In this document: positions 9,474 through 18,525 of the stretch, in pieces
Layout of the letters: each line of letters opens with the position of its first letter
How positions within the stretch are numbered: position 1 is the stretch's first letter
Assembly: GCA_934140155.1 (NCBI GenBank)
Contig: CAKPBC010000004.1
Span: 62,001 to 126,000 of the forward strand
Source: an uncultured Bacilli bacterium
GTDB lineage: Bacteria > Bacillota_I > Bacilli_A > RFN20 > CAG-826
DNA length: 64,000 nt
Reading direction: 5' to 3'
Program-made: the position numbers and the translations under genes
Notes under the pieces: generated by a model
The model's input: only the letters and a program-made list of their open reading frames with translations
Database searches by the model: none
Told to the model about the DNA's origin: nothing

Positions 9474-10225
9474 GAACTGATTTTTTCAAAACTATATCGA
9501 GACTTGTTAACACTTTTTTTACCATATTCAATGGCCTCAACTGGGCAGTAACAAATACAAGCCATGCAATGCGTACAATCTTTACCCCAAATAGGTTTAT
9601 TATCTTTTAGTTTAATGTTATTTAATGGACATTTCTTTACACATAATCCGCATCCAACACAATTACTTTTAACTTTAAAAGGTGATGCTTTTACGCATAA
9701 ATGATAAAATATTGAATTAACTGGTCCGCTCATGAACTTATCATATAAATTATTTCTTGGTTTATCAAATGGCTGCTCTTGTTTTAGTTTTTTAGTAACT
9801 TCATCAATATGAGGCTCAGCACTTTCTACAATATCTTTAGCTTTTTCTATTGTTGGAGCATTAAACATAGCAATATAGTTTTCTGGCATAATAATTTGCA
9901 TTGTACCCATATAATCTAACTTCTTTTCTTTAGCAAGTTTTTGATTATATTTAGAAGCATTTCCTATCTCACTTCCGCAACTCATAACAAACCAAATGCG
10001 TTTTGCATTAATTAATTCAATTTTTAAAAGAAATTCTAAAACAACTTTCGGAATACGCCACGCATATGTAGGAGTAACTAAGATTACATTACAACCTGTA
10101 TCAATTGATAAATAATCTTTATTTTTTATTCTTTCATTAATATCAACAATTTCTTCTTTTAGTTCTTTAGCAATTCTTTTAGCTATATATCTGCTATTGC
10201 CAGTTCCTGAAAAGTATAAAATCAT
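9449..10225 (-). CDS. EFR1-type flavodoxin/ferredoxin protein
   Basis: 258 aa. The N-terminus has the flavodoxin FMN-phosphate loop FSGTGNSRYIAK (residues about 5-16), followed by a flavodoxin-like fold. The C-terminal third has two [4Fe-4S] ferredoxin motifs, CVGCGLCVKKCP and CTHCMACICYCP. The combination defines the EFR1 family of soluble electron-transfer proteins in anaerobes; partners are unknown. GGAGG precedes the ATG. The last eight codons and the stop come from the dispersed 28-bp repeat, so the C-terminus may have been altered when the repeat arrived. It lies in a minus-strand block with the EF-Tu-tail membrane protein and the ATPase. Confidence 0.85.
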   Translation of the reverse strand: MILYFSGTGNSRYIAKRIAKELKEEIVDINERIKNKDYLSIDTGCNVILVTPTYAWRIPKVVLEFLLKIELINAKRIWFVMSCGSEIGNASKYNQKLAKEKKLDYMGTMQIIMPENYIAMFNAPTIEKAKDIVESAEPHIDEVTKKLKQEQPFDKPRNNLYDKFMSGPVNSIFYHLCVKASPFKVKSNCVGCGLCVKKCPLNNIKLKDNKPIWGKDCTHCMACICYCPVEAIEYGKKSVNKSRYSFEKISSVEKKQRL

Positions 10226-10293
10226 GTAATTATTTCCTCCAAATATTTATTAAAATGCGGCATTTAGTAACTAATACCACTCATATGATTGTT

Positions 10294-11220
10294 TTATTTT
10301 ATCCTTGAAATAATTTTTCCATTTCCAACAATTTTATTTCCTTCTCGAATGGAAAATTCTTTCCCATCACTTAGATTTTGATACAAAGAATGATCATATA
10401 AAGTTCTTACTATAGCTTTTCCATTAATATCAAATTTTGCTAAATCCGAAGATACAAATGCTATTCTTAAATATGTTTTAGTTCCATTTATTAGCAAATG
10501 TGGCATATATGTTCCACTATTTAAATCGGGGAAAATATTTCTTTTATTACTATCGAAAATACATTGAATCTCATATTTAATTGAAAATTCTTCTTTATAT
10601 ATTACTTTATTATCTAAAATAAGTATTTTTTTATAATTCTTAAAATAATTAATATATTTATCATCTAGTTCATCTCTTTTTTCAATGTCGCTCGCGGTAA
10701 TTTTATTTAATTCATTGCTATATAATCTTTCTAAATTAAATCTTAATGTCAATGAATATGAATATATTGCTTTAGCTAATTTATAATTTTTGTCTCTTGG
10801 AATTAACTTTTCAGCATCATTAAAGTTGGTTATATTTTTCATATATTTTCTTTCTAATACATTTGATATATCGTTATAAAGAATTTCTAATACCATATAT
10901 AATATACTCAAACAAGATAATACAAATAAAACCATCGCAAAATATTTACTAGCATTAACAAAGAATGATATTACAAATAATGTACAAAATGTAATAAGAA
11001 TTGCATATGAAGCAAAAAAACTAATAACTTCCCAAATTGAATAGCGATGGAAATGCTTAGGTTTATAATATATCAATTTAAATATGCCTTTTCTTTTAAT
11101 CAAATGAGTGCTTTCAAAATGCATAGAATATTGTCTATTTCCGATATTCCAAACATTCATTTGTAAAAGAGCAAAAATAGAAAGTGATAAAAGTAGAATA
11201 CAAATTTGCTCATTTGTCAT
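10294..11220 (-). CDS. membrane protein with EF-Tu domain III-like C-terminus
   Basis: 308 aa. There are about three membrane helices: residues 6-24, and two between 65 and 115 separated by a short loop. A helical, charged middle follows. The last 85 residues resemble the C-terminal beta-barrel of EF-Tu: YMPHLLINGTKTYLRIAF, then GKEFSIREGNKIVGNGKI, against the EF-Tu pattern FxIREGGRTVGAGxV. There is no GTPase domain. Stand-alone proteins with such barrels occur in gut bacteria but have no established role that I know of. GGAGG precedes the ATG, and the ATPase gene is 33 bp upstream. The membrane topology and the barrel are visible; the function is unknown. Confidence 0.55.
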   Translation of the reverse strand: MTNEQICILLLSLSIFALLQMNVWNIGNRQYSMHFESTHLIKRKGIFKLIYYKPKHFHRYSIWEVISFFASYAILITFCTLFVISFFVNASKYFAMVLFVLSCLSILYMVLEILYNDISNVLERKYMKNITNFNDAEKLIPRDKNYKLAKAIYSYSLTLRFNLERLYSNELNKITASDIEKRDELDDKYINYFKNYKKILILDNKVIYKEEFSIKYEIQCIFDSNKRNIFPDLNSGTYMPHLLINGTKTYLRIAFVSSDLAKFDINGKAIVRTLYDHSLYQNLSDGKEFSIREGNKIVGNGKIISRIK

Positions 11221-11253
11221 GTGTCTTTTCCTCCATTATCAAAAATCATTATT

Positions 11254-12582
11254 TTAATAATTCATTGAATCATCATTCATTAGAAAATCAAAAATATCAA
11301 TAATGGTAAAACCATTTTCATCTTTTCTAGGAGCCAAACCATCTTTAGTAACAATTATTTTTTTAAAAGAATCATTTATATAAAACAAACTTCTTTTTTC
11401 TCTATTAGCGGTATTTTCATCACTCATATTTAGGCAAGATTGTATATAATATTTTTCATTGCCTTTAGTTGCGATAAAATCAATTTCCAAACTTTTTTTT
11501 GCGTAGATTTTTTTTCCATTTTTATCAATTCTATCAGTCATTTCATTAATATCAATCTCACCAACCGAAACATTAAATCCTCTATATCTCAATTCATTAT
11601 AGATAATGTTTTCCATAATATGGGTTTCTTCTATTTGATGAAAATCTATAATTGCATTTCTTACGCCTATATCTTCAAAATATATTTTATAAGGTGTATT
11701 AATGTATGCTTTTCCTTTGATGTTATATTTAATTGCTTTTGATATAACAAAAGAATCTTGAAAATGTTTGATGTAATTATTTATTGTATCATCAGTTACG
11801 CTAACCTTTCTTTCACTTTTAAATCTTTTTTCTAAATTAGCCGGGCTTATACCGCATCCTATTGAAGACGCTAATACATTAAATAATTCTTCTAGCGATT
11901 GAACATCTATAACATTTCTTCTACCAATAATGTCTTTTAAATATACTTCCGTACTTAATTCTTTAAGATATTCATATCTATCATCTTTAGGTTGTTTATA
12001 TACAATTGGAATTCCACCTGTAATAATATATTCTTTCCAAGCATCATTAACATTCATATTAATTCCATCCATAAATTCTTTGAATGATAATGGCAATACA
12101 TGTATTGATGATTTCCTTCCTCTAAATTTTGTTTCTATTTCAGAAGATAAAAGTTGTGAATTACTTCCTGTAACATAAACATCAAAGTTTTCGTGAGTCA
12201 AAAAGCCATTTAAAGTCCCAACAAATGAATCTAATATTTGTATTTCGTCAAGCAATAAATAAAAGTAATCTGAATCATTTGTTATATCTTTTATATAAGC
12301 TCTAAACTTTTTCGAATTAACAGTATAATATCCTTCTCTATTAATGATTTTTGTTGCTTCATTTGGATAATATTTTTCAAGTAAATCTATATTTTCATCA
12401 TTATCAAAAGCAAATCTTATAATATGAGCTTCTTCTACACCATTTTTTATTAATTCTCTATAAAAAATGTTATTTAATAAATATGATTTTCCACTTCTTC
12501 TGGCTCCAGTAATAACTTTAATTAAAGAATTATTTTGCTTTTCTAAAAGCTGCTTTAAATATTTATCTCTTTTAAACTCCAT
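11254..12582 (-). CDS. AAA-type ATPase, AAA_14/DUF4143 family
   Basis: 442 aa, the usual length for this family. Walker A is GARRSGKS (residues 26-33) and Walker B is YFYLLLDEIQ (about 106-115), with a sensor-like VTGSNSQLL and the FRGRKSSIHVLPLSFKEF segment typical of the AAA_14 domain. The C-terminal half is the DUF4143 region, ending in a nuclease-like segment (LEIDFIATKGNEKYYIQ) found in many members. These ATPases are common, often multi-copy, in gut bacteria and their role is not established. Copy 2 of the dispersed repeat lies immediately upstream, so only a weak GAGTG can serve as ribosome-binding site. Confidence 0.85.
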   Translation of the reverse strand: MEFKRDKYLKQLLEKQNNSLIKVITGARRSGKSYLLNNIFYRELIKNGVEEAHIIRFAFDNDENIDLLEKYYPNEATKIINREGYYTVNSKKFRAYIKDITNDSDYFYLLLDEIQILDSFVGTLNGFLTHENFDVYVTGSNSQLLSSEIETKFRGRKSSIHVLPLSFKEFMDGINMNVNDAWKEYIITGGIPIVYKQPKDDRYEYLKELSTEVYLKDIIGRRNVIDVQSLEELFNVLASSIGCGISPANLEKRFKSERKVSVTDDTINNYIKHFQDSFVISKAIKYNIKGKAYINTPYKIYFEDIGVRNAIIDFHQIEETHIMENIIYNELRYRGFNVSVGEIDINEMTDRIDKNGKKIYAKKSLEIDFIATKGNEKYYIQSCLNMSDENTANREKRSLFYINDSFKKIIVTKDGLAPRKDENGFTIIDIFDFLMNDDSMNY

Positions 12583-12597
12583 AATATCACTCGATTC

Positions 12598-12625
12598 TTT
12601 TCAAAGTCTTTGATTTTTTTCGACT
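12598..12625 (+). repeat. 28-bp dispersed repeat, copy 2
   Basis: Identical to copy 3 over the core. It lies in the 5' leader of the DUF4143 ATPase, ending 16 bp before its ATG. It has the same orientation as copy 1 at 9446, so the EFR1-membrane protein-ATPase block is bounded by direct repeats. Confidence 0.8.
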
Positions 12626-12671
12626 CTATTATAACATATTATGTGCATTAAAACAATTATCATTCGATTTT

Positions 12672-12699
12672 TTTTCAAAGTCTTTGATTTTTTTCGACT
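12672..12699 (+). repeat. 28-bp dispersed repeat, copy 3
   Basis: Starts 74 bp after copy 2. Both copies are preceded by TCGAT or TCGATT and followed by ACT then TATTA-like sequence, so the similarity extends a little beyond the core. No gene is seen between here and the tRNA. Confidence 0.8.
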
Positions 12700-12864
12700 G
12701 TATTAATTATTGCTTATAAAATTTCAACAATGTTTGTACCACTTATTACCATGCTACTACGTTCAATTAGAAAATAATAATTACATTTTATTTATGCTAT
12801 TTAAAATCCCTAAAATTATTTTTTGCCCTATTTTAGCAAAAGTCTGGGAACATTTTATAAATCT

Positions 12865-12941
12865 TGGCGCGCCCAATAAGATTTGAACTCATGACACTCA
12901 GATTCGAAGTCTGATGCTCTATCCAGCTGAGCTATGGGCGC
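12865..12941 (-). tRNA. tRNA-Arg (anticodon TCG)
   Basis: The minus strand folds as a complete cloverleaf. The acceptor stem GCGCCCA pairs with TGGGCGC, the anticodon loop is CTTCGAA with anticodon TCG, and the T-loop is GTTCAAATC. The discriminator is G and CCA is encoded. It reads CGA/CGG arginine codons. Its 3' end faces the accessory block to the left. Confidence 0.95.
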
Positions 12942-12980
12942 ATACTTAAAGTATAACTTTTTACTTTATTTTTGCAATAT

Positions 12981-13026
12981 AAAAACCTAGATTTTGTAAA
13001 TAATTACTATTTATTTTAATCTAGGT
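12981..13026 (-). terminator. intrinsic terminator of the opp operon
   Basis: ACCTAGATT at one side pairs with AATCTAGGT (9 bp, AT-rich loop), followed on the minus strand by TTTTT. It lies directly after the stop of the DUF3899-type gene, the last gene of the operon. Confidence 0.6.
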
Positions 13027-13033
13027 CATTAAG

Positions 13034-13429
13034 TTAATTATTGTTATAAATTGCTAAGAATATCAAGGAGATTCCAATTAATATAGCGCCTACAATTATT
13101 AAATACCAGAATTCAATTTTTTTATCTTCTTGGGCTTTTTTATAATCATAAAATGTCTTATATTTTCTATTGGTAGGATCTTTTCTAAAAAGATTAAAAA
13201 ATTGCATAACTCCATACGCTAACATATCAAATGTTCCACCATTCGTGGCAATAACTAATACACCAAAACAGGCAATTAGGACACCAGGAACAAAGAATGC
13301 ATCAGTAAGTATATGGAATGTATCTTTAACACTTGTACTATGGAAAATATCTTTTAAAACCACAATAATGAAGGCTAATAATAAACCCAAAGTAAATGTT
13401 ATAAGATATTTAGCAATTTTACTTTTCAT
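13034..13429 (-). CDS. small membrane protein, DUF3899-type
   Basis: 131 aa with three membrane helices (about 8-27, 43-63, 107-127). The central TNGGTFDMLAYGVMQFFNLF and the following KDPTNRKYKTFYDYKKA resemble the DUF3899 family of small Firmicutes membrane proteins of unknown function. It overlaps the end of oppF by 11 bp and is followed by a terminator, so it is the last gene of the opp operon. AAGGA sits 11 bases before the ATG. The family assignment is from memory of the motif and is moderate. Confidence 0.55.
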   Translation of the reverse strand: MKSKIAKYLITFTLGLLLAFIIVVLKDIFHSTSVKDTFHILTDAFFVPGVLIACFGVLVIATNGGTFDMLAYGVMQFFNLFRKDPTNRKYKTFYDYKKAQEDKKIEFWYLIIVGAILIGISLIFLAIYNNN

Positions 13430-14765
13430 TTTTGATCAAATCCTTTTCTTTAATCTCATTTTGATAACGGACAAATTCTTCGTTGTTACAAGAAATAAAA
13501 TGTCCAGGTAATATTTCTTTTAGCGTAGGTTTTTCTTTTGAATAATCATGAGCGGCTAGAGGATTATAAGTAATTCTCTTTCTAAGTTTCTCATATTTTG
13601 GATCAGGAAGTGGAATTGCCGATAATAATGATTTTGTATAAGGATGTAAAGGATGAGCAAATAATTCATCAGAACTAGCAAGTTCAACAATTTTACCAAA
13701 ATACATAACCGCAATACGATCTGAGAAATACTTAACAACCGATAAGTCATGAGCAATAAATAATATAGTCAATCCCATTTTATCACGAAGTTCATTAAGA
13801 AGATTAATTACTTGTGCTTGAATAGAAACATCAAGGGCAGATATTGGTTCATCAGCAATAATTAATTCTGGATTTAATATGATTGCACGTGCAATACCAA
13901 TTCTTTGTCTTTGTCCACCAGAGAATTCATGTGGATATCTAGAAGCATGTTCAGGAACTAATCCAACTAATTTTAACACCTTATAAACTTGTTCATCAAT
14001 ATACTTTTTATCTTTAATACCACGGATTACTAATCCTTCGGCGATAATATCATGAACTGTCATACGAGGATCTAAAGAAGCAATTGGATCTTGGAAAATC
14101 ATTTGCATTTTATTCATAATGCGATCTTTACTTGCTAGTTTAAGTTCCGCATTATATTTTTTCATAAATTCTTTTTTATTTATTATTGCTTTTGATTTTT
14201 CTTCTTCACCATTTGCTTTTTCTATTGCTAAATCTAATTTTCTTATTTCATGAGCGTATTTTTCACGTACTTTATTCATTTCAAATTCCGCAAATTTTTT
14301 ATTGCAGTTTTGATGATCATCACGCGCCGATTTAATTTGTTTAGTATTTTCTTCTACTATTTTTAACATTTCATCTAACGCCACTGATTTTGCTGTTTCA
14401 AATTCTTCTTTACTTAATTTTTGATCTTCGCCATTTTTTACTTTTTCTTTATAAGAAGCAGTTAACTCCTTAACTTTTTCTTTATAAGTTAGTTTTGCAT
14501 CATTAATTGCTTGTTTATAAGGACGAGTGCCCGCTGCAATTCTTTCTCCATCAAAATAAATAGAACCACCAGTAATATCATATAAGCGAATAATTGATCT
14601 TCCAGTTGTGGTTTTGCCACATCCAGACTCACCAACAAGGCCTAATACTTCGCCTTTATATATTTCAAAGCTAACATCATCAACTGCTTTTAAAGTGTTT
14701 TTGCCCATTTTAAAATATTGTTCAAGATGTTCAACTTTTAATAATACTTTCCTTTCTTCGCTCAT
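13419..14765 (-). CDS. oppF: oligopeptide ABC transporter ATPase OppF, enlarged
   Basis: 448 aa against about 310-330 for typical OppF. Walker A is GESGCGKTT (about 45-53), the Q-loop MIFQDPIASLDPRM (about 222-235) and the signature FSGGQRQR, followed by Walker B LIIADEP and the usual OppF C-terminus (HPYTKSLLSAIP). Between Walker A and the Q-loop is an inserted, Lys/Glu-rich, heptad-like segment of about 135 residues (about 78-215) that looks coiled-coil. It powers peptide import with OppD at the cytoplasmic face of OppBC. It starts 1 bp after oppD with a good GGGGGAAAG site. Confidence 0.9.
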   Translation of the reverse strand: MSEERKVLLKVEHLEQYFKMGKNTLKAVDDVSFEIYKGEVLGLVGESGCGKTTTGRSIIRLYDITGGSIYFDGERIAAGTRPYKQAINDAKLTYKEKVKELTASYKEKVKNGEDQKLSKEEFETAKSVALDEMLKIVEENTKQIKSARDDHQNCNKKFAEFEMNKVREKYAHEIRKLDLAIEKANGEEEKSKAIINKKEFMKKYNAELKLASKDRIMNKMQMIFQDPIASLDPRMTVHDIIAEGLVIRGIKDKKYIDEQVYKVLKLVGLVPEHASRYPHEFSGGQRQRIGIARAIILNPELIIADEPISALDVSIQAQVINLLNELRDKMGLTILFIAHDLSVVKYFSDRIAVMYFGKIVELASSDELFAHPLHPYTKSLLSAIPLPDPKYEKLRKRITYNPLAAHDYSKEKPTLKEILPGHFISCNNEEFVRYQNEIKEKDLIKNEK

Positions 14766-14766
14766 A

Positions 14767-16923
14767 TTACTTTCCCCCTAGTTTTTTCATTCTTTTAATA
14801 CGGTCTAATATTATTTTAGGTGGTTTAACTTTTGGCGCATTTGGATGTAACAACCAAGTGGCAGCATAATGTGTATCACTTACTTTAAATAGAGGCGGTT
14901 GTTCTTCAAAATCAATCTCCATAGCATATTTATTTCTTTCTGCAAATGCATCACCAACAGGTGGATAAATTAAGTTTGGCGGTGTGCCAGGAATTGCTTC
15001 TAATTTTTCTTTAGTATCTAAATCTGGCATACTTGTTAATAATGCCCAAGTATAAGGATGTTTTGGATCATAGAATATATCATCAACTGTGCCATATTCA
15101 ACAATTTTACCAGCATACATTACGGCGATACGATCCGCCATATTAGCAACTACACCAAGGTCATGAGTAATAAAAATTACTGACAAATTCCTTTCTTTTT
15201 TAATTTTATTAATCAATTCAAGAATTTGTGATTGAATAGTAACATCTAGAGCGGTAGTAGGTTCATCACATATCAATATATCTGGATTTGCGGATAAAGC
15301 AATAGCAATTACAATACGTTGTCTCATACCACCAGAGAATTCAAATGGGTATTGATTATATCTAATTGCAGGCTCGGGAATTCCTACTTCTTCTAATAAT
15401 TCTAACGCTCGTGCTTTAGCTAATTTTTTAGTTACACGATATACAACACGGCTAGCAAGTTCTTTAAAATAATCCACTAATTCAATAGCGTCTTTTTTAA
15501 AATCTTTTGTTTTTGTCGAATTAATTTGTCTTTCATAACTATTAAATAAGTCAGTGATAGTTTTTAAAATATTGTTATGAGCCAATTCTAAATCAACAAT
15601 AACGGCCGGAGTAACTTGCCAAGTTGGTTTTTTGCCTTTAGCCACTAAAGCATCAAATTTACTTTTTTGACGATTAAATTTTCTTTCATTAATTGGATTT
15701 TGTTTTAATCCATTAAAATAAACATTTAATTCATGAATTAATGTTGATTCAAATGAATATTCAATATTTCTTTTATGAATTGATAAGTAATTGATAGCTT
15801 TTTTCACTTGTGGTATTAGCTTATTAGCCATTTTAAAAGCTTCGCTCTTCTTTAAATTAGTGTTAGAAAAATAAGATAAATATTCATCTTTACTTTTTAA
15901 AATTTCTTTCTTAGCGTTAATAGCGTCAAAATATGCTTTTTCAATACCTAATGCTGCCTGATCAATAAAACTAATCATAAAATTTTCATCAAGATATTTT
16001 AAAGTCATTTCATCCAAGTCTTTAACATTTAATTCATCAATAGATGCATTGGGATTTTTTAATACATAATATCCTAAACGGAAAAAGTTTGGAGCAAGAT
16101 TTTTAATACCTACATCTAAAACTTCACGAATACCAATTAAAACATTTTTAATGGTGCTTTTAGTTTCTTCATCCGCGTTACGAATACTTTTGCTTTTAAT
16201 TAATTCATCTAAATTGCTAATAATTTGTGTAGTTTTATCATTTTCATTAACAACATAATGATGAAAAGTTTTTTTAAAACTATTTAATATATTTACTAAT
16301 TCTTTCTTGTATTCAATTTTTTGATTTTTATCAATTAAAAATTCTAAGTTTTCACAAGTAGAATTTAATGATATTGCTTCATTTTGAGCATTATTATAAG
16401 CTAATTCTAGCTTAGTCGACATAATACAGAAATCATCAAATGTTTTGCACATTAAATGATTTTTTTCAACATCTTCTTTTGATGATACTTCATCAATTTT
16501 TTTATTTAAAAGTTTTAAGCGACTATTAAAGTCTTTTCTCGATGATTTTTGACGAGCCTTTCCATTTAAAATCATCGCTTCTGTTAGTTGCTTTCCCACT
16601 TTCATAATTGGATTTAAGCTTGATAATGGATCTTGGAAAATCATCGATATTTTATCGCCACGAATTTTATGAAAATCATCTTCCGAGATTTTTAATAAAT
16701 CTTGTCCATCATATAAAATTTCTCCACCTTCAACAACAGCGTTACCAGCAAGGATGCCAATGATTGCCTTGCTAGTAACTGATTTTCCTGAACCAGATTC
16801 ACCGACGATTGCTAACGTTTCACCTTTATATAAGTCAAAAGAGATATCTCTTACTGCTTTTAATAAACCACTTTGCGTACGGAATGATATTTGTAAATTT
16901 TTTACTTCTAATTTCTTTTCCAT
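14767..16923 (-). CDS. oppD: oligopeptide ABC transporter ATPase OppD, with a large insertion
   Basis: 718 aa, about twice the usual 330-360. Walker A is GESGSGKS (41-48) and the Q-loop MIFQDPLSSLNPIM (about 94-107). The signature FSGGMRQR and Walker B ILICDEPTTALD come only after an insertion of about 380 residues (about 121-500) rich in Lys, Asn, Glu and Leu and predicted helical. The C-terminus has the OppD-type HPYTWALLTSMPDL and a substrate-independent tail. The insertion sits in the helical subdomain that contacts the permease. Enlarged Opp ATPases are also known in Mollicutes. It is in a tight operon: 2 bp from oppC and 1 bp from oppF. Confidence 0.92.
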   Translation of the reverse strand: MEKKLEVKNLQISFRTQSGLLKAVRDISFDLYKGETLAIVGESGSGKSVTSKAIIGILAGNAVVEGGEILYDGQDLLKISEDDFHKIRGDKISMIFQDPLSSLNPIMKVGKQLTEAMILNGKARQKSSRKDFNSRLKLLNKKIDEVSSKEDVEKNHLMCKTFDDFCIMSTKLELAYNNAQNEAISLNSTCENLEFLIDKNQKIEYKKELVNILNSFKKTFHHYVVNENDKTTQIISNLDELIKSKSIRNADEETKSTIKNVLIGIREVLDVGIKNLAPNFFRLGYYVLKNPNASIDELNVKDLDEMTLKYLDENFMISFIDQAALGIEKAYFDAINAKKEILKSKDEYLSYFSNTNLKKSEAFKMANKLIPQVKKAINYLSIHKRNIEYSFESTLIHELNVYFNGLKQNPINERKFNRQKSKFDALVAKGKKPTWQVTPAVIVDLELAHNNILKTITDLFNSYERQINSTKTKDFKKDAIELVDYFKELASRVVYRVTKKLAKARALELLEEVGIPEPAIRYNQYPFEFSGGMRQRIVIAIALSANPDILICDEPTTALDVTIQSQILELINKIKKERNLSVIFITHDLGVVANMADRIAVMYAGKIVEYGTVDDIFYDPKHPYTWALLTSMPDLDTKEKLEAIPGTPPNLIYPPVGDAFAERNKYAMEIDFEEQPPLFKVSDTHYAATWLLHPNAPKVKPPKIILDRIKRMKKLGGK

Positions 16924-16925
16924 AA

Positions 16926-18524
16926 CTATTCCTCGCTTCCTCTAAGTGATGGGTTAAAAGCATCACGTAATCCATTTCCAAATAAATTGAAACTTAACAT
17001 TAATAAACTAATAAATATTGCTGGGAATAAAACAATATGAGGCCAAGTCATTAAACTAGCTTGTCCATCAGCAAGTAATGAACCAACACTTGTTAAATTA
17101 CCAGAATTCAAATTGATAATTCCTAAATAACTTAAGCTTGTTTCAGAAAATATCATACCTGGAATGATTAAAACACTACTAGTAATAAGTGTTCCAAGGG
17201 AATTAGGGAAAATATGCTTAAACATAATTCTAGCATCTTTGGCACCTAAAGTACGCGCCGCTAAAACATATTCTTGATTTTTATAACGATAGAACTGCAT
17301 TCTCGTCGTTCCCGCTACACCAATCCATCCTGTTAAGAAGAAAGCAATAAAGATAATTAATATTGCTGAATTATTTTTCATATGATATTTGAGTAAGGTA
17401 ATAACAATCATTGTTGGAACTGCTGATAAAATATCAACAAATCTTTCCATTAATAAATCAGTTTTTCCACCATAATATCCCTCAATTGCGCCGTATATAG
17501 CGCCAACAATTAAGTTAACTAAAGCAACAGATATTGCAAAGATAAAACTAAATCTAGCACCACTAGATAAGCAAGTAAACAAGTCTTGTCCATAAGCGGT
17601 TGTGCCAAATACAAAGTTTGGCTTAGTAATTCCATCTTTTAATACGTATACATGATTATAAATATAATATTCGTAGTAATTAACACGAACTTTATACATA
17701 TTACCACTCTGTGTAAGTTCTGCATAATCATATAAAGGTGTGGAATTTTCACTAGAATTTTCGATTCTCATCTTACTAGTATACATATCATTTCCAGAAT
17801 ATGATTTATAAATATTTTCAAAAGTTACTGTACCATCATCATTTATTGTAGCGCCAGTTGTAGTAACTTTTCCTGAATTAGTGGTCGTTTTATACCAGTA
17901 ATTAGCGTTTGAAGATGGCTCTGCATTAATTGAGTCACCTGGTCTTAATGTTGGATCCGTAATTGGATAAATTACTTGAACATTATATTCATCTTGATAT
18001 TGTTGAATGTTTTGATATTCTTCTAAAGTTAGGTTTTTAAATTCCATACCATTTTTTTGGTAGTCATCTAAACGGAAATTATATACCGTTACCCATTGTT
18101 TACGAGCATTTAATATCTCTTTTGTCGTATATTTTTGATTTCTTATTGAACTATGTCCAGTCTCAACACCCATTGAGTAATAATATAAGAAATCTTCTGA
18201 ACCTGTTTGTTTATCTTGACATCCATCCCAAAATTCAATATTTAAGTCATAAAATAGTTGAATTCTAGGCAGTGTACCTTTAAATGTTTGATCACGATAA
18301 GAAACTTTATATTCACTTACAATAGGACCAATTAATGTAAATAATCCTAAAATTGCAATGATAATTGCAGCAACAATTGATGCTTTGTTCTTCTTAAAGC
18401 GATTCCACGCATCTCTTAAATAGCCTACTGGCTTGGTAACTAACTCTTTATCAGTTAGATTTTTATTTTCATTAACAAAAGTAAATTTTTCTTTTGGTAT
18501 ATTTTCTAATCTTGTGTCTATCAT
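16926..18524 (-). CDS. oppC: oligopeptide ABC transporter permease OppC, with an enlarged external loop
   Basis: 532 aa against about 300 normally. An N-terminal cytoplasmic segment precedes membrane helix 1 (IVAAIIIAILGLFTLIGPI, about 50-68). A loop of about 230 residues, predicted extracytoplasmic and rich in Tyr, Ser, Thr and Asn, separates it from the conserved permease domain starting near FGTTAYGQDLF. The ABC-permease loop (AARTLGAKDARIMFKHIFPN) that docks the ATPases is intact. The extra loop lies on the side where OppA docks. GGGAG precedes the ATG and the gap to oppB is 1 bp. Confidence 0.9.
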   Translation of the reverse strand: MIDTRLENIPKEKFTFVNENKNLTDKELVTKPVGYLRDAWNRFKKNKASIVAAIIIAILGLFTLIGPIVSEYKVSYRDQTFKGTLPRIQLFYDLNIEFWDGCQDKQTGSEDFLYYYSMGVETGHSSIRNQKYTTKEILNARKQWVTVYNFRLDDYQKNGMEFKNLTLEEYQNIQQYQDEYNVQVIYPITDPTLRPGDSINAEPSSNANYWYKTTTNSGKVTTTGATINDDGTVTFENIYKSYSGNDMYTSKMRIENSSENSTPLYDYAELTQSGNMYKVRVNYYEYYIYNHVYVLKDGITKPNFVFGTTAYGQDLFTCLSSGARFSFIFAISVALVNLIVGAIYGAIEGYYGGKTDLLMERFVDILSAVPTMIVITLLKYHMKNNSAILIIFIAFFLTGWIGVAGTTRMQFYRYKNQEYVLAARTLGAKDARIMFKHIFPNSLGTLITSSVLIIPGMIFSETSLSYLGIINLNSGNLTSVGSLLADGQASLMTWPHIVLFPAIFISLLMLSFNLFGNGLRDAFNPSLRGSEE

Positions 18525-18525
18525 A

